From: Streptomyces flavochromogenes
Lineage (GTDB): Bacteria > Actinomycetota > Actinomycetes > Streptomycetales > Streptomycetaceae
Assembly (NCBI RefSeq): GCF_000717595.1
Contig: NZ_JNZO01000025.1
Location: forward strand, 124,001-188,000
DNA length: 64,000 bases
Direction: 5' to 3'
The stretch's first letter is position 1. The number at the start of each line of letters is the position of its first letter. The notes beneath the pieces were generated by a model. It was not told the origin of the DNA and searched no databases. It saw only the letters and a program-made list of their open reading frames with translations. Below are positions 55,339 through 63,861 of the stretch, in pieces. A program made the translations under genes and the position numbers.

Positions 55339-55893
55339 ATGACGCAGACATACGCGCTCCTGCTCCGCGGCATCAACGTGAGCGGACACCGCAAAGTGCC
55401 CATGCCGGAGCTCCGTTCCGTCCTCGAAGGCCTCGGGCACCAGGACGTCCGCACCTATCTGCAGAGCGGCAACGCCGTCTTCACCACCGACTCGGCCGTG
55501 GACCAGGACGCGCTCACCGCCGAGATCGAGAACGCGATCGAGGACCACTTCGGCTTCCGCGTCGACTGCCTCGTCCGCGACGCCGACTACCTGGCCTCGG
55601 TGGCCGAGGACTGCCCCTTCCCGGCCGCCGAACTGGAGGGCAAGCAGCTCCACGCCTTCTACCTCTCCGGTCCCGCCGACCCCGAGCGCATCGCCGCGAT
55701 CGACCAGGAGGCCTACGCGCCCGAGGCCTTCGCCCTCGGCGACCGGGTCCTCTACCTGTACGTTCCCGAGGGCCTGGGCAGGTCCAGGCTGGGCGACGTC
55801 CTCACCCGGCCGGCGACCGTCAAGGGGCTGGTGGTCACGGCAAGGAACTGGAACACGGTGGTCAAGCTGGTGGAGATGACACGCGGCGACTGA
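55339..55893 (+). CDS. DUF1697 family protein
   Basis: 184 residues. The opening YALLLRGINVSGHRKVPMPEL, the TYLQSGNAVF segment and the end TVKGLVVTARNWNTVVKLVEM are diagnostic of DUF1697, a conserved family without known activity. TACTCT at 55327-55332, six bases before the ATG, suggests a leaderless transcript. Confidence 0.9.
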   Translation: MTQTYALLLRGINVSGHRKVPMPELRSVLEGLGHQDVRTYLQSGNAVFTTDSAVDQDALTAEIENAIEDHFGFRVDCLVRDADYLASVAEDCPFPAAELEGKQLHAFYLSGPADPERIAAIDQEAYAPEAFALGDRVLYLYVPEGLGRSRLGDVLTRPATVKGLVVTARNWNTVVKLVEMTRGD

Positions 55894-55900
55894 GAGGCAG

Positions 55901-55940
55901 GATTGGCCCAAAGAGAAGGCTTGTGATTGGACCAGAGAGG
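55901..55940 (+). promoter_or_regulatory. Tandem direct repeats in the promoter of the DsbA-fold gene
   Basis: GATTGGCCCAAAGAG (55901-55915) and GATTGGACCAGAGAG (55925-55939) are related copies 24 bases apart. They are followed by TAGATT (55957-55962), six bases before the ATG at 55969. The copies could be a regulator-binding pair upstream of a leaderless promoter. Confidence 0.4.
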
Positions 55941-55968
55941 CAGGCCATTCGCTGGCTAGATTCGTCCC

Positions 55969-56613
55969 ATGACGACCACCGACATCCAGCCACAGAGCCA
56001 GCCCCAGCCCCGCCCCGCCGTCGACTTCTACTTCGACCCCGTCTGCCCCTTCGCCTGGATCACCTCCCGGTGGATCCTGGAGGTCGAGCGCGAGCGGGAC
56101 ATCGACCTCCGCTTCAAGGTCATGAGCCTGTACCTGCACAACGAGGGCAACACCCTGCCCGACTGGTACCGCGAACTCGTCGACGCCTCCATCGGACCCG
56201 TCAGAGTCGCCGCGGCCGCCGCCGAGCGGCACGGCGAGGAGATCCTGCGCCCGCTCTACACCGCGTACGGAACCCGCATCCACGAGCAGAAGCGACAGGA
56301 CTTCGACGCGGTCGTCGCCGAGTCGCTCGCCGAGCTCGGCCTGCCCGCCGAACTCGCCGAAGCCGCCCACGACCCGGCGTACGACGAGGCCGTCCGCCGG
56401 AGCCACGACGCCGGCAAGGACCCCGACGCCGACGCGTACGTCGGCACCCCCACGATCCACGTCGACGGCACCGTCTGGTTCGGGCCGGTGCTGCGCGCCG
56501 TCCCGCGCGGTGAACGCGCGGCCGAACTCTTCGACGGCTTCAGGGTCCTCGCCGGCCACCCGGACCTCTTCGAACTGAAGCGCACCCGCACGGGAGGTCT
56601 CGACTTCGGCTGA
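55969..56613 (+). CDS. DsbA-fold protein related to mycothiol-dependent nitroreductase
   Basis: 214 residues. [17 protein letters not shown] (residues 19-35) and the late [19 protein letters not shown] match the Rv2466c family, which reduces with mycothiol as electron donor. In Rv2466c the active site is CPWC; here it is CPFA, so the second Cys is absent and a monothiol mechanism would be needed. The insertion domain is helical. It may act in redox stress. Confidence 0.82.
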   Translation: MTTTDIQPQSQPQPRPAVDFYFDPVCPFAWITSRWILEVERERDIDLRFKVMSLYLHNEGNTLPDWYRELVDASIGPVRVAAAAAERHGEEILRPLYTAYGTRIHEQKRQDFDAVVAESLAELGLPAELAEAAHDPAYDEAVRRSHDAGKDPDADAYVGTPTIHVDGTVWFGPVLRAVPRGERAAELFDGFRVLAGHPDLFELKRTRTGGLDFG

Positions 56614-56635
56614 CGGCACTCCGGTGGTCATGACA

Positions 56636-56670
56636 GGGGCCTGCCTCCCGGCGAGCGGGAGACAGGCCCC
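56636..56670. terminator. Bidirectional hairpin between DsbA-fold gene and carboxypeptidase gene
   Basis: GGGGCCTG (56636-56643) pairs with CAGGCCCC (56663-56670) and CTCCC (56645-56649) with GGGAG (56657-56661), with one C/A mismatch, around a 7-base loop. It lies between converging genes. Confidence 0.7.
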
Positions 56671-56703
56671 GAGCGGCCCGGCGGTTCGTGGGCCGGTCGC
56701 TTC

Positions 56704-57591
56704 CTACCTGGCGAAGCCGTAGTCCAGCAGCTTCTTGACGTCGGTCGCCCGGTTCGCCTCGCTCGACGAGGCGAGCACCGCGCCGATGACCGTCTTGCCG
56801 CCGCGGGTCGCCGCGAAGACGAGGCAGTACTTGGCCTGCGGACCCGAACCGGTCTTCACACCGATCGCGCCGCTGTACGTGCTCAGGAGCTTGTTCGTGT
56901 TGTTCCAGGACATGTACCGGTAACCACCGGTCCTGGTGGTCACCTTCTGCTTCGTGGACTTCGTCGCGACCACGGTGCGGAACGTGGGGTTCTTCATCGC
57001 ACTGCTCGCGAGCTTCGTCAGATCGCGGGGAGTGGAGTAGTTGCTCCCATTGCTTATTCCGTCGAACGAGTCGAAGTGGGTGTTGCGCATGCCGAGGTTC
57101 CTGGCCTCGGTGTTCATCTTCCCGATGAACGACTTGACCCGGGCGGCCCGCGTGGTGCCGGTGCCGAACTTGTCGGCCAGCGCGTAGGCCGCGTCGCAAC
57201 CCGACGGCAGCATCAGGCCGTAGAGGAGCTGCCGGACCGTCACCTTGTCCCCGACGATGAGCCGGGCGGACGAGGCGTTCTTGGAGACGATGTAGTCGCT
57301 GTAGGCCTTGTCGATGGTGACCTTGGCGTCGAGGTTCAGGCCGCGCTGCGCCAGGACCACCTTGGCGGTCATGATCTTCGTGGTCGAACCGGTCGACCGA
57401 CGGGTGTCGGCCGCCTTCCCGAACAGCGTGGTGCCCGTCCCGTTGTTCATGACGAAGCCGCCCTGGGCGGTGATCGACGGGGCGGGCGGCGCGGCGTACG
57501 CCTGGCCCGTGAAGAGGCCACCGGCCAGTACGGCCGAGGTCGTGATCGTGACGGTCACGGCTCTGCGCACGCCGAGTGTCGAAGTGATCAA
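56704..57591 (-). CDS. D-alanyl-D-alanine carboxypeptidase (S11)
   Basis: 295 residues from TTG at 57591; the GTG at 57570 is an alternative. A signal peptide (to about residue 33) leads to the penicillin-binding fold. Active-site motifs: STTK (the catalytic Ser and Lys), PSGCDAAYALAD in the SxN position (SGC), and GVKTGSG as KTG. It trims the terminal D-Ala of peptidoglycan stem peptides outside the membrane. The SGC variant is seen in small streptomycete S11 enzymes. Confidence 0.88.
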   Translation of the reverse strand: MITSTLGVRRAVTVTITTSAVLAGGLFTGQAYAAPPAPSITAQGGFVMNNGTGTTLFGKAADTRRSTGSTTKIMTAKVVLAQRGLNLDAKVTIDKAYSDYIVSKNASSARLIVGDKVTVRQLLYGLMLPSGCDAAYALADKFGTGTTRAARVKSFIGKMNTEARNLGMRNTHFDSFDGISNGSNYSTPRDLTKLASSAMKNPTFRTVVATKSTKQKVTTRTGGYRYMSWNNTNKLLSTYSGAIGVKTGSGPQAKYCLVFAATRGGKTVIGAVLASSSEANRATDVKKLLDYGFAR

Positions 57592-57737
57592 AGTCTTCTG
57601 CCCTTGGTAGGAACCGATGTCAGCCGGGCCCGCAATGACCCGGCGCACAGAAGACGCGCGAGAGGGATCGAAGGATGCACGGCACGGGCATGAAGTTGCT
57701 CGCATCCGTCGACCGGCCGAATAGTCGGACGGGGTTC

Positions 57738-58541
57738 CTAGGCCGAGTGGGCCACGGCGACGCGGGCCGCGTGGGCGGCGTCGTAGCGCTCCAGGAGCAG
57801 CCGGGCCAATTCCGGGGCGGGACCCAGGACATCCGCCAGGACGTCCGCCTCCGCCGCGCCCGCCGCGATGCGGTCCGGGAGACGGCCGGGGGCGATGACG
57901 TACGGGGCGACGGCCACCCGGTGGACACCCGGCTCGGCCCGCAGGGCCCGCACGGCGTCCTCCGTGCGGGGGACGCCCCCGGCCGTCACAGCGGAGGCGA
58001 ACGCGGGCCGCACGGAGCACCAACCGGTGCGCCGCAGCTCCCGCGCCGTTTCTGCGATCACCGCGATCGCCTCCGGGTCCGTGGAGCCCGCCGAGGCCAG
58101 GACGACCCCGGTCGCGCTCTTGTCGCCGGGCGTGAGCCCGGCCTCGTACAGCCGCCGTTCCACCGCTTCCACGAGCAGCGGGGACGGTCCGAGGACCTCC
58201 GCCTGGCGGATCCGCAGGGACGGCGGCGCCTGGCGCAGTACGGCGGGGATGTCGGCCTTCGCGTGGAAGGCCCGGGTCAGCAGCAGCGGCAGCGCCACCA
58301 CCTCCCGTACGCCGCCGGCGGCGAGCCGGTCGAGCACCCCCTGCACCGACGGCAGGTTGAAGTCCAGGAACGCCGTCTCCACCCGCAGCCCCGGCCGCAG
58401 CGCACCGGCCCGGCGCACCAGCGCCTGGACGGCCGCCGCGTGCCGCGGGTCGCGGCTGCCGTGGGCGATGACGACGAGGACCGGCGCGTAGCGCTTCCCC
58501 GCAAGGGCGGGGGTGGGCGACGGGAGAGCCGGTCGGTTCAT
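57738..58541 (-). CDS. Sirohydrochlorin chelatase (CbiX/SirB type)
   Basis: 267 residues. The duplicated fold is visible: VVIAHGSRDPRHAAAVQ with the catalytic His in the first half and VVLASAGSTDPEAIAVI in the second, and HAKADIPAVL with the second metal-binding His. It inserts Fe (or Co) into sirohydrochlorin, giving siroheme for sulfite reductase. It is the last gene of the sulfonate/sulfate operon, 11 bases after ssuC, which supports the iron role. Confidence 0.88.
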   Translation of the reverse strand: MNRPALPSPTPALAGKRYAPVLVVIAHGSRDPRHAAAVQALVRRAGALRPGLRVETAFLDFNLPSVQGVLDRLAAGGVREVVALPLLLTRAFHAKADIPAVLRQAPPSLRIRQAEVLGPSPLLVEAVERRLYEAGLTPGDKSATGVVLASAGSTDPEAIAVIAETARELRRTGWCSVRPAFASAVTAGGVPRTEDAVRALRAEPGVHRVAVAPYVIAPGRLPDRIAAGAAEADVLADVLGPAPELARLLLERYDAAHAARVAVAHSA

Positions 58542-58552
58542 GGCGGATCGGC

Positions 58553-59440
58553 TCACTTCACCAGCAGGCCGCGGCTGCGGAGCACCCAGCGCTCCAGCGG
58601 GCTGAAGATCAGCAGGTCGATCGCGATGCCGACGACCAGGATGAGCAGGATCGCCAGGAACACGCCGGGCAGGTCGATGTTGTTGCGGCCGTTCTCCAGC
58701 AACTGGCCCAGGCCCAGGCCCAGATCGGGCGAGGAGGCGATGATCTCGGCCGCCATCAGCGAGCGCCAGGAGAAGGCCCAGCCCTGCTTCAGACCGGCCA
58801 GGTAGCCGGGCAGTGCGGCCGGGAGCGTCACGTGCCAGGTGCCCCTCAGGCCGGTGGCGCCCATGGTGCGGCCGGCCCGCAGGAACAGCGGCGGGACCTG
58901 GTCGACACCGGAGACCAGACCGTTGGCGATGGACGGGACGGCGCCCAGCAGGATCACCGTGAACATCATCGCGTCGTTCAGGCCGAACCAGAGCACGGCC
59001 GGCGGCACCCACGCCACCGAGGGCAGCGACTGCAGACCCGACAGGATCGGGCCGATCGCGGCGCGCACGAACTTCACGCGGGCGACCAGCAGGCCCAGGG
59101 GGGTGCCGATGGCGAGGGCCAGCAGGAAGCCTGCGAGACCCCGGGACACGCTGGTCCAGATGACCTCGAGCAGGGTGCCCTGCAGCCACATGTCGGTCAG
59201 GCCGTCCCACACCGCGGACGGTGCGGGCAGCTTGGTCTCCTCGATGATCTTCGCGGAGACGAGGATCTGCCAGACGGCGAGGACCAGGAGGACCGCGAGG
59301 GCGGGCGGGAAGACCTTCTTGAGGAGGACCTCCCGGACCGGGGTGCGGCGGATCTCGACCGCGTCCAGGGCGTCGAGTCCGGCCTCCAGACCGGCGAGGT
59401 CGTCCTTCTTGACCGTCGCGGCGGTGTCAGTGCTGGCCAT
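58553..59440 (-). CDS. ssuC: Sulfonate ABC transporter permease
   Basis: 295 residues with about six membrane helices (PPALAVLLVLAVWQILVSA, GLAGFLLALAIGTPLGLLVA, WVPPAVLWFGLNDAMMFTVI, GVFLAILLILVVGIAIDLLI) and the EAA-type loop GRTMGATGLRGTWHVTLPAALP. It belongs to the nitrate/sulfonate/taurine family and pairs with ssuA and ssuB just upstream. The start overlaps the end of ssuB by 14 bases. Confidence 0.9.
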   Translation of the reverse strand: MASTDTAATVKKDDLAGLEAGLDALDAVEIRRTPVREVLLKKVFPPALAVLLVLAVWQILVSAKIIEETKLPAPSAVWDGLTDMWLQGTLLEVIWTSVSRGLAGFLLALAIGTPLGLLVARVKFVRAAIGPILSGLQSLPSVAWVPPAVLWFGLNDAMMFTVILLGAVPSIANGLVSGVDQVPPLFLRAGRTMGATGLRGTWHVTLPAALPGYLAGLKQGWAFSWRSLMAAEIIASSPDLGLGLGQLLENGRNNIDLPGVFLAILLILVVGIAIDLLIFSPLERWVLRSRGLLVK

Positions 59441-60221
59441 GGCGGCGGATCTCCCCACGCAGGTGTTCAGTGATCTCAAGGGACAGCTCGGCCACGTCCG
59501 CGTCCTCGATGCGGCGCGGCTGCTGGATGCCCACGGTCCATTCCTTCGCGACCCGGCCGGGGCGGGAGGAGAGGAGGACGACCCGCTGCGCGAGGCGCAC
59601 GGCCTCGCGCACGTTGTGGGTGACGAACAGGACCGAGAGGTTGGTCTCCTCCCAGATACGGGTGAGCTCGCCGTGCAGCACGTCACGGGTGATGGCGTCC
59701 AGGGCCGCGAACGGCTCGTCCATCAGCAGCAGCTGGCTGTCCTGGGCCAGCGCCCGGGCGAGGGCCACGCGCTGCCGCATACCGCCGGACAGCTCGTGCA
59801 CCCGCTTTCCGTACGCGCCGCCGAGCCGGACCAGTTCGAGCAGCCGCTCGGCCTCCGGCCTGCGCTCGGCCTTGGACACCCCGCGCAGCCGCAGGGCCAG
59901 TTCGATGTTCTTGCCCGCGGTCAGCCACGGGAAGAGGGCGTGCTCCTGGAACATCAGGGCCGGCCGGCCGCCCGGGGTCTCGATGGACCCCTGGGTCGGC
60001 CGGTCGAGTCCCGCGACCAGGTTCAGCAGGGTGGACTTGCCGCACCCCGAGGCCCCCAGGATGGTGACGAACTCGCCGGGCGCGACGTCGAGACTGACGT
60101 CGTCCAGGACGAGCTGGGTACCGGCCGGGCCGGAGAAGGACTTCGAGACGTGCTCGATCCGGGCGGCGTGCGTCTGCTCCGCTACGGTGCCCTCGGCAGC
60201 CTTGGCGAACGTCGTGGCCAT
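59427..60221 (-). CDS. ssuB: Sulfonate ABC transporter ATPase
   Basis: 264 residues from ATG at 60221, which has AGGAGGTG 8 bases upstream; GTG at 60230 sits inside that site. Walker A GASGCGKST, Q-loop FQEHALFPW, signature LSGGMRQRV, Walker B LLLMDEPFAALD and the switch His in FVTHNVREA are all standard for the SsuB/TauB family. Confidence 0.92.
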   Translation of the reverse strand: MATTFAKAAEGTVAEQTHAARIEHVSKSFSGPAGTQLVLDDVSLDVAPGEFVTILGASGCGKSTLLNLVAGLDRPTQGSIETPGGRPALMFQEHALFPWLTAGKNIELALRLRGVSKAERRPEAERLLELVRLGGAYGKRVHELSGGMRQRVALARALAQDSQLLLMDEPFAALDAITRDVLHGELTRIWEETNLSVLFVTHNVREAVRLAQRVVLLSSRPGRVAKEWTVGIQQPRRIEDADVAELSLEITEHLRGEIRRHGQH

Positions 60222-60276
60222 GGTCGTCACCTCCTGGGGTTACGGATTCGCGGTCTGTTTCGTCGGCTCGGTGTGG

Positions 60277-61386
60277 TTACTCGGCGCCGAGACCGGCGTC
60301 GGAGACCTCGGGCTTGCCGGCGGCCTTCAGCACCTTGTTGAGGAGCTTCAGGTCGTAGATGCCGGCCAGGTCGGGCTGCTTGATCAGCTCGGCCTTCACC
60401 GCCCACTCGGACTGGGTCTTCAGCGTCGCGGCCAGCGGGTCGTCGGTGATCGCGATGCTCGGCCACGCCGGGTCGATGACCTTGGCGTCCAGCGCCTTGC
60501 CGCCGAGGGACTTCAGCGCCGCGTTGGCGGACGCCTTCGCCTTGTCCGGGTTGGCGTTGATCCACTCGTTGGTCTTCACCGTGCCCGTCAGCACGGCCTC
60601 GACCACGTCCGGGTGCTCCGTGAGGAACTTCTGCGACACGATGATGTTCGTGATCACGAACTTCTTGTCGGGCCACAGCGAGGTCTCGTCGAGGAGGACG
60701 GAGCCGCCCTGGGAGACCAGCTTGGAGGCGGTCGGCTCGGGAACCCAGGCGCCGTCGATGGAGCCGGACTTGAAGGCGTCCGGGGTGACCTTGTTGTCCG
60801 TGCGGACGACGGAGACGTCACCCTCGCCGGACTCCGGGTCGACCTTCCAGCCCTTCTCGGCGATCCAGTTGAGGAGCGCGACGTCCTGCGTGTTCCCCTT
60901 CTGAGGGGTGGCGATCCGCTTGCCCTTGAGGTCGTCCAGGGTCTTGATCTTGTCCGGGTTCACGACCAGCTTGACGCCGCCGGAGGCGGAGCCGGAGATG
61001 ATCCGCAGGTTCTTGCCCTTGGACTTGACGTACGCGTTGATGGACGGGGAGGGACCGATGAAGCCGATGTCGAGAGAGCCGCCGTTGAGCGCCTCGATCT
61101 CGGACGGGCCGGCGTTGAAGGTCTGCGGCTTCAGCGTGGTGCCGCCCAGCTCCTTCTGGATCAGGCCGTCCTGGACGCCGATCAGCGCGGTCGCGTGCGT
61201 GAGGTTGGGGAAGTACCCGAGCCGTACGGTGTCGGCGGAGAGCTTCTTGCCCTCGGCTGCCACCTTCTTCTCGTCTGTCTTGGCCTCGGAGCCGTAGCCG
61301 CAGGAGGCGAGCGCGCCGATCAGCAGCGGCAGAGCGGCGGCGGCGGCGAGGCCGCGGCGCAGGGTGGTGCGGGTGGTGGCAGGCAC
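60277..61386 (-). CDS. ssuA: Sulfonate-binding lipoprotein
   Basis: 369 residues from GTG at 61386. The signal peptide ends with the lipobox LASC (Cys at about 29). The mature protein (VRLGYFPNLTHATALIGVQDGL, GPSEIEALNGGSLDIGFIGPS, DDLKGKRIATPQKGNTQDVAL) is a periplasmic-binding-type protein of the SsuA/TauA class. With cysC, cysD and cysN upstream and ssuB and ssuC downstream it captures alkanesulfonates or a related sulfur source. Confidence 0.9.
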   Translation of the reverse strand: MPATTRTTLRRGLAAAAALPLLIGALASCGYGSEAKTDEKKVAAEGKKLSADTVRLGYFPNLTHATALIGVQDGLIQKELGGTTLKPQTFNAGPSEIEALNGGSLDIGFIGPSPSINAYVKSKGKNLRIISGSASGGVKLVVNPDKIKTLDDLKGKRIATPQKGNTQDVALLNWIAEKGWKVDPESGEGDVSVVRTDNKVTPDAFKSGSIDGAWVPEPTASKLVSQGGSVLLDETSLWPDKKFVITNIIVSQKFLTEHPDVVEAVLTGTVKTNEWINANPDKAKASANAALKSLGGKALDAKVIDPAWPSIAITDDPLAATLKTQSEWAVKAELIKQPDLAGIYDLKLLNKVLKAAGKPEVSDAGLGAE

Positions 61387-61405
61387 GGGAGGTTTTCCCC
61401 TCGAT

Positions 61406-61492
61406 TCAGCGTTTTCGAAGTCTGCGTCTATGTCGTTCGGGGTGGAGCGGGGTCGCGCCGCGCATGCGGCGCGTCGAGGTCAGCACGCACAT
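61406..61492 (-). CDS. Candidate leader ORF (28 aa) before ssuA
   Basis: ATG at 61492 opens a 28-codon frame (MCVLTSTRRMRG, then an Arg-rich end) that stops 19 bases before the ssuA start. It starts inside a shorter mini-ORF that ends CAC. A GC-rich palindrome around GCGCATGCGGCGC lies within it. It resembles streptomycete leader peptides ahead of sulfur-uptake genes, but this assignment rests on position and composition only. Confidence 0.35.
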   Translation of the reverse strand: MCVLTSTRRMRGATPLHPERHRRRLRKR

Positions 61493-61509
61493 CGCGCGAC
61501 GCCTCCCAT
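61480..61509 (-). CDS. Candidate cysteine-sensing mini-ORF (MGGVARCAC)
   Basis: A nine-codon frame from ATG at 61509 ends with two Cys codons in its last three (C-A-C, then TGA). It lies in the cysN-ssuA gap on the transcribed strand and overlaps the longer leader ORF. Short ORFs with terminal Cys codons attenuate sulfur operons in mycobacteria when Cys-tRNA is scarce. The same arrangement here is suggestive. Confidence 0.4.
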   Translation of the reverse strand: MGGVARCAC

Positions 61510-61582
61510 GCCCGCACCAAGGGCGCCGGAGCCCACCCGGCCGCCCTCCTTCGCGAAGGTGGCGTAAACGTTCTCGCTCATG

Positions 61583-62926
61583 TCAGAAGTCCCACCCTTC
61601 CTCGTCCTCGACGACCGAGACGGCCTTGGCGGTGGCGAAGGACTCGCCCGCCATGCCCGCCGCGAGCGTGGTGCCGTCCGCCGGGTCGATCAGCAGGAAC
61701 GAACCGGTGCGGCGGGAGTCGGCGTACGCGTCGAGCGCGAGCGGCTCGGCGGTGCGCACCACGACCCGGCCGATGTCGTTGGCGACCAGCTGCCCCGGGT
61801 TCGGGTGCTGCGAGAGGTCGTCCAGGGTCAGCCGCGAGGGGATCTCCTTGACGATCGCCTTGACCGTGCGGGTGGTGTGCTTCAGCAGCACCCGCTGGCC
61901 GACGGCGAGCGCCCGGTCCGCCACGTGGCAGACGGTCGCCTCGATGTCCTGCGTGGTCGCCGGGGCGTCACCGCTCGGGGCGAGCAGGTCGCCGCGCGAG
62001 ATGTCGATGTCGTCGGCGAGCCGGATGGTGACCGACTGAGGGGCCCAGGCGATGTCCACGGCCTCGCCGAGCGCGTCGATCCCGGTGATCGTGGAGGTCT
62101 TCCCCGAGGGCAGGACGGTGATCTCCTCGCCGACCCGGAAGGCACCGGCCGCGATCTGACCGGCGTATCCCCGGTAGTCGGGGTGCTCGGCGGTCTGCGG
62201 GCGGATCACGTACTGCACGGGGAACCGTGCGTGGCAGGCCGTCAGGTCGTGGCTTACCGGGACGGTCTCCAGGTGCTCCAGGACCGTCGGGCCGCCGTAC
62301 CAGTCCATGTTCGCGGACGGCTCCACGACGTTGTCGCCGGCCAGCGCGGAGATCGGGATCGCGGTGATCTCCGGGACGCCGAGCTCGGAGGCGTACGTCG
62401 TGAACTCCTCGGCGATCGCGGCGAAGACGGGCTCCCGGTACTCGACCAGGTCCATCTTGTTCACGGCCAGGACCACGTGCGGGACGCGGAGCAGCGCGGC
62501 GACGGCGGCGTGCCTGCGGGTCTGCTCGACCACGCCGTTACGGGCGTCGACGAGGACCACGGCGAGCTCGGCGGTGGAGGCGCCGGTCACCATGTTCCGG
62601 GTGTACTGCACGTGCCCGGGGGTGTCGGCGAGGATGAAGCGGCGGCGGGGCGTCGCGAAGTAGCGGTAGGCCACGTCGATGGTGATGCCCTGCTCGCGCT
62701 CGGCCCGCAGACCGTCGGTGAGGAGCGCCAGGTCGGGGGCCTCCTGACCACGGGAGCGCGAGGCGTGCTCCACGGCCTCCAGCTGGTCGACCAGGACCGA
62801 CTTGGAGTCGTGGAGGAGCCGGCCCACCAGGGTGGACTTGCCGTCGTCGACGGAGCCGGCGGTGGCGAAGCGCAGCAGGGTGGTGGCCGCCAGCTGCTCG
62901 GTCAGCTGCTCGGTGGACGTGCTCAT
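61583..62926 (-). CDS. cysN: Sulfate adenylyltransferase large (GTPase) subunit
   Basis: 447 residues. GTPase motifs GSVDDGKSTLVGRLL, DTPGHVQY and NKMDLV are visible, followed by beta-barrel domains II and III. CysN couples GTP hydrolysis to APS synthesis by CysD. Its ATG shares an A with the cysD stop (TAATG), so translation is coupled. No CysC domain is fused; cysC is a separate gene upstream. Confidence 0.96.
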   Translation of the reverse strand: MSTSTEQLTEQLAATTLLRFATAGSVDDGKSTLVGRLLHDSKSVLVDQLEAVEHASRSRGQEAPDLALLTDGLRAEREQGITIDVAYRYFATPRRRFILADTPGHVQYTRNMVTGASTAELAVVLVDARNGVVEQTRRHAAVAALLRVPHVVLAVNKMDLVEYREPVFAAIAEEFTTYASELGVPEITAIPISALAGDNVVEPSANMDWYGGPTVLEHLETVPVSHDLTACHARFPVQYVIRPQTAEHPDYRGYAGQIAAGAFRVGEEITVLPSGKTSTITGIDALGEAVDIAWAPQSVTIRLADDIDISRGDLLAPSGDAPATTQDIEATVCHVADRALAVGQRVLLKHTTRTVKAIVKEIPSRLTLDDLSQHPNPGQLVANDIGRVVVRTAEPLALDAYADSRRTGSFLLIDPADGTTLAAGMAGESFATAKAVSVVEDEEGWDF

Positions 62927-63861
62927 TAGAAGTACCCTTCGCGCTTGCGGTCTTCCATCGCGGCCTCGGACATCTTGTCGTCGGCGCGGGTCGCGCCCCG
63001 CTCGGTGAGCCGGGAGGCGGCGATCTCGGCGATGACGGCGTCCAGCGTGGTGGCGTCGGAGTCGACGGCGCCGGTGCAGGACATGTCGCCGACGGTGCGG
63101 TAGCGGATCAGCCGCGTCTGCGTGGTCTCGGACTCCTTCGGGCCGCCCCAGTCGCCGGCCGTCAGCCACATCCCGCTGCGGGCGAACACCTCGCGCTCGT
63201 GGGCGAAGTAGATCTCCGGGAGCTCGATCTTCTCGCGCTGGATGTACTGCCAGACGTCCAGCTCGGTCCAGTTGGACAGCGGGAAGACCCGGACGTGCTC
63301 GCCGGGGGCGTGCCGGCCGTTGTAGAGCTGCCACAGCTCGGGGCGCTGGCGGCGCGGGTCCCACTGCGAGAACTCGTCGCGCAGCGAGAACACCCGCTCC
63401 TTGGCGCGGGCCTTCTCCTCGTCGCGGCGGCCGCCGCCGAAGACGGCGTCGAAGCGGTGCTGCTGGATCGCCTCGGTGAGCGGGACGGTCTGCAGCGGGT
63501 TGCGGGTGCCGTCGGGGCGCTCGCGCAGCTTGCCGGCGTCGATGTACTCCTGCACGGAGGCGACGTGCAGCCGCAGGCCGTGCTTGGCGACGATGCGGTC
63601 GCGGTACTCCAGGACCTCGGGGAAGTTGTGCCCGGTGTCGACGTGCAGCAGCGTGAAGGGGATCGCCGCGGGGGCGAAGGCCTTCAGCGCCAGGTGCAGC
63701 ATGACGATGGAGTCCTTGCCGCCGGAGAAGAGGATCACCGGCCGCTCGAACTCACCCGCCACCTCACGGAAGATGTGGACGGCCTCGGACTCCAGGGAGT
63801 CGAGGTGCGACAGCGCGAACGGGTTGTCGGTGCTGTCGTGAACATGGGCGACGGTGGTCAC
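62926..63861 (-). CDS. cysD: Sulfate adenylyltransferase small subunit
   Basis: 311 residues from GTG at 63861. It makes adenosine 5'-phosphosulfate from ATP and sulfate. The PP-loop is LFSGGKDSIVML, with DTGHNFPE and GGGRRDEEKARAKER typical of the family. It overlaps the cysC stop (GTGA) at one end and the cysN start at the other. Confidence 0.97.
   Translation of the reverse strand: MTTVAHVHDSTDNPFALSHLDSLESEAVHIFREVAGEFERPVILFSGGKDSIVMLHLALKAFAPAAIPFTLLHVDTGHNFPEVLEYRDRIVAKHGLRLHVASVQEYIDAGKLRERPDGTRNPLQTVPLTEAIQQHRFDAVFGGGRRDEEKARAKERVFSLRDEFSQWDPRRQRPELWQLYNGRHAPGEHVRVFPLSNWTELDVWQYIQREKIELPEIYFAHEREVFARSGMWLTAGDWGGPKESETTQTRLIRYRTVGDMSCTGAVDSDATTLDAVIAEIAASRLTERGATRADDKMSEAAMEDRKREGYF

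Noticed and set aside
53491..56631. A 1046-codon open frame on the minus strand
   Set aside because: It is antisense to the sugar ABC genes and DUF1697, which have clear family motifs. Long antisense frames are common at this GC content, and the translation has no recognisable domain.
61364..61567. A 67-codon plus-strand ORF opposite the ssuA leader
   Set aside because: No ribosome site, no motif, and it lies across the leader of the minus-strand operon.
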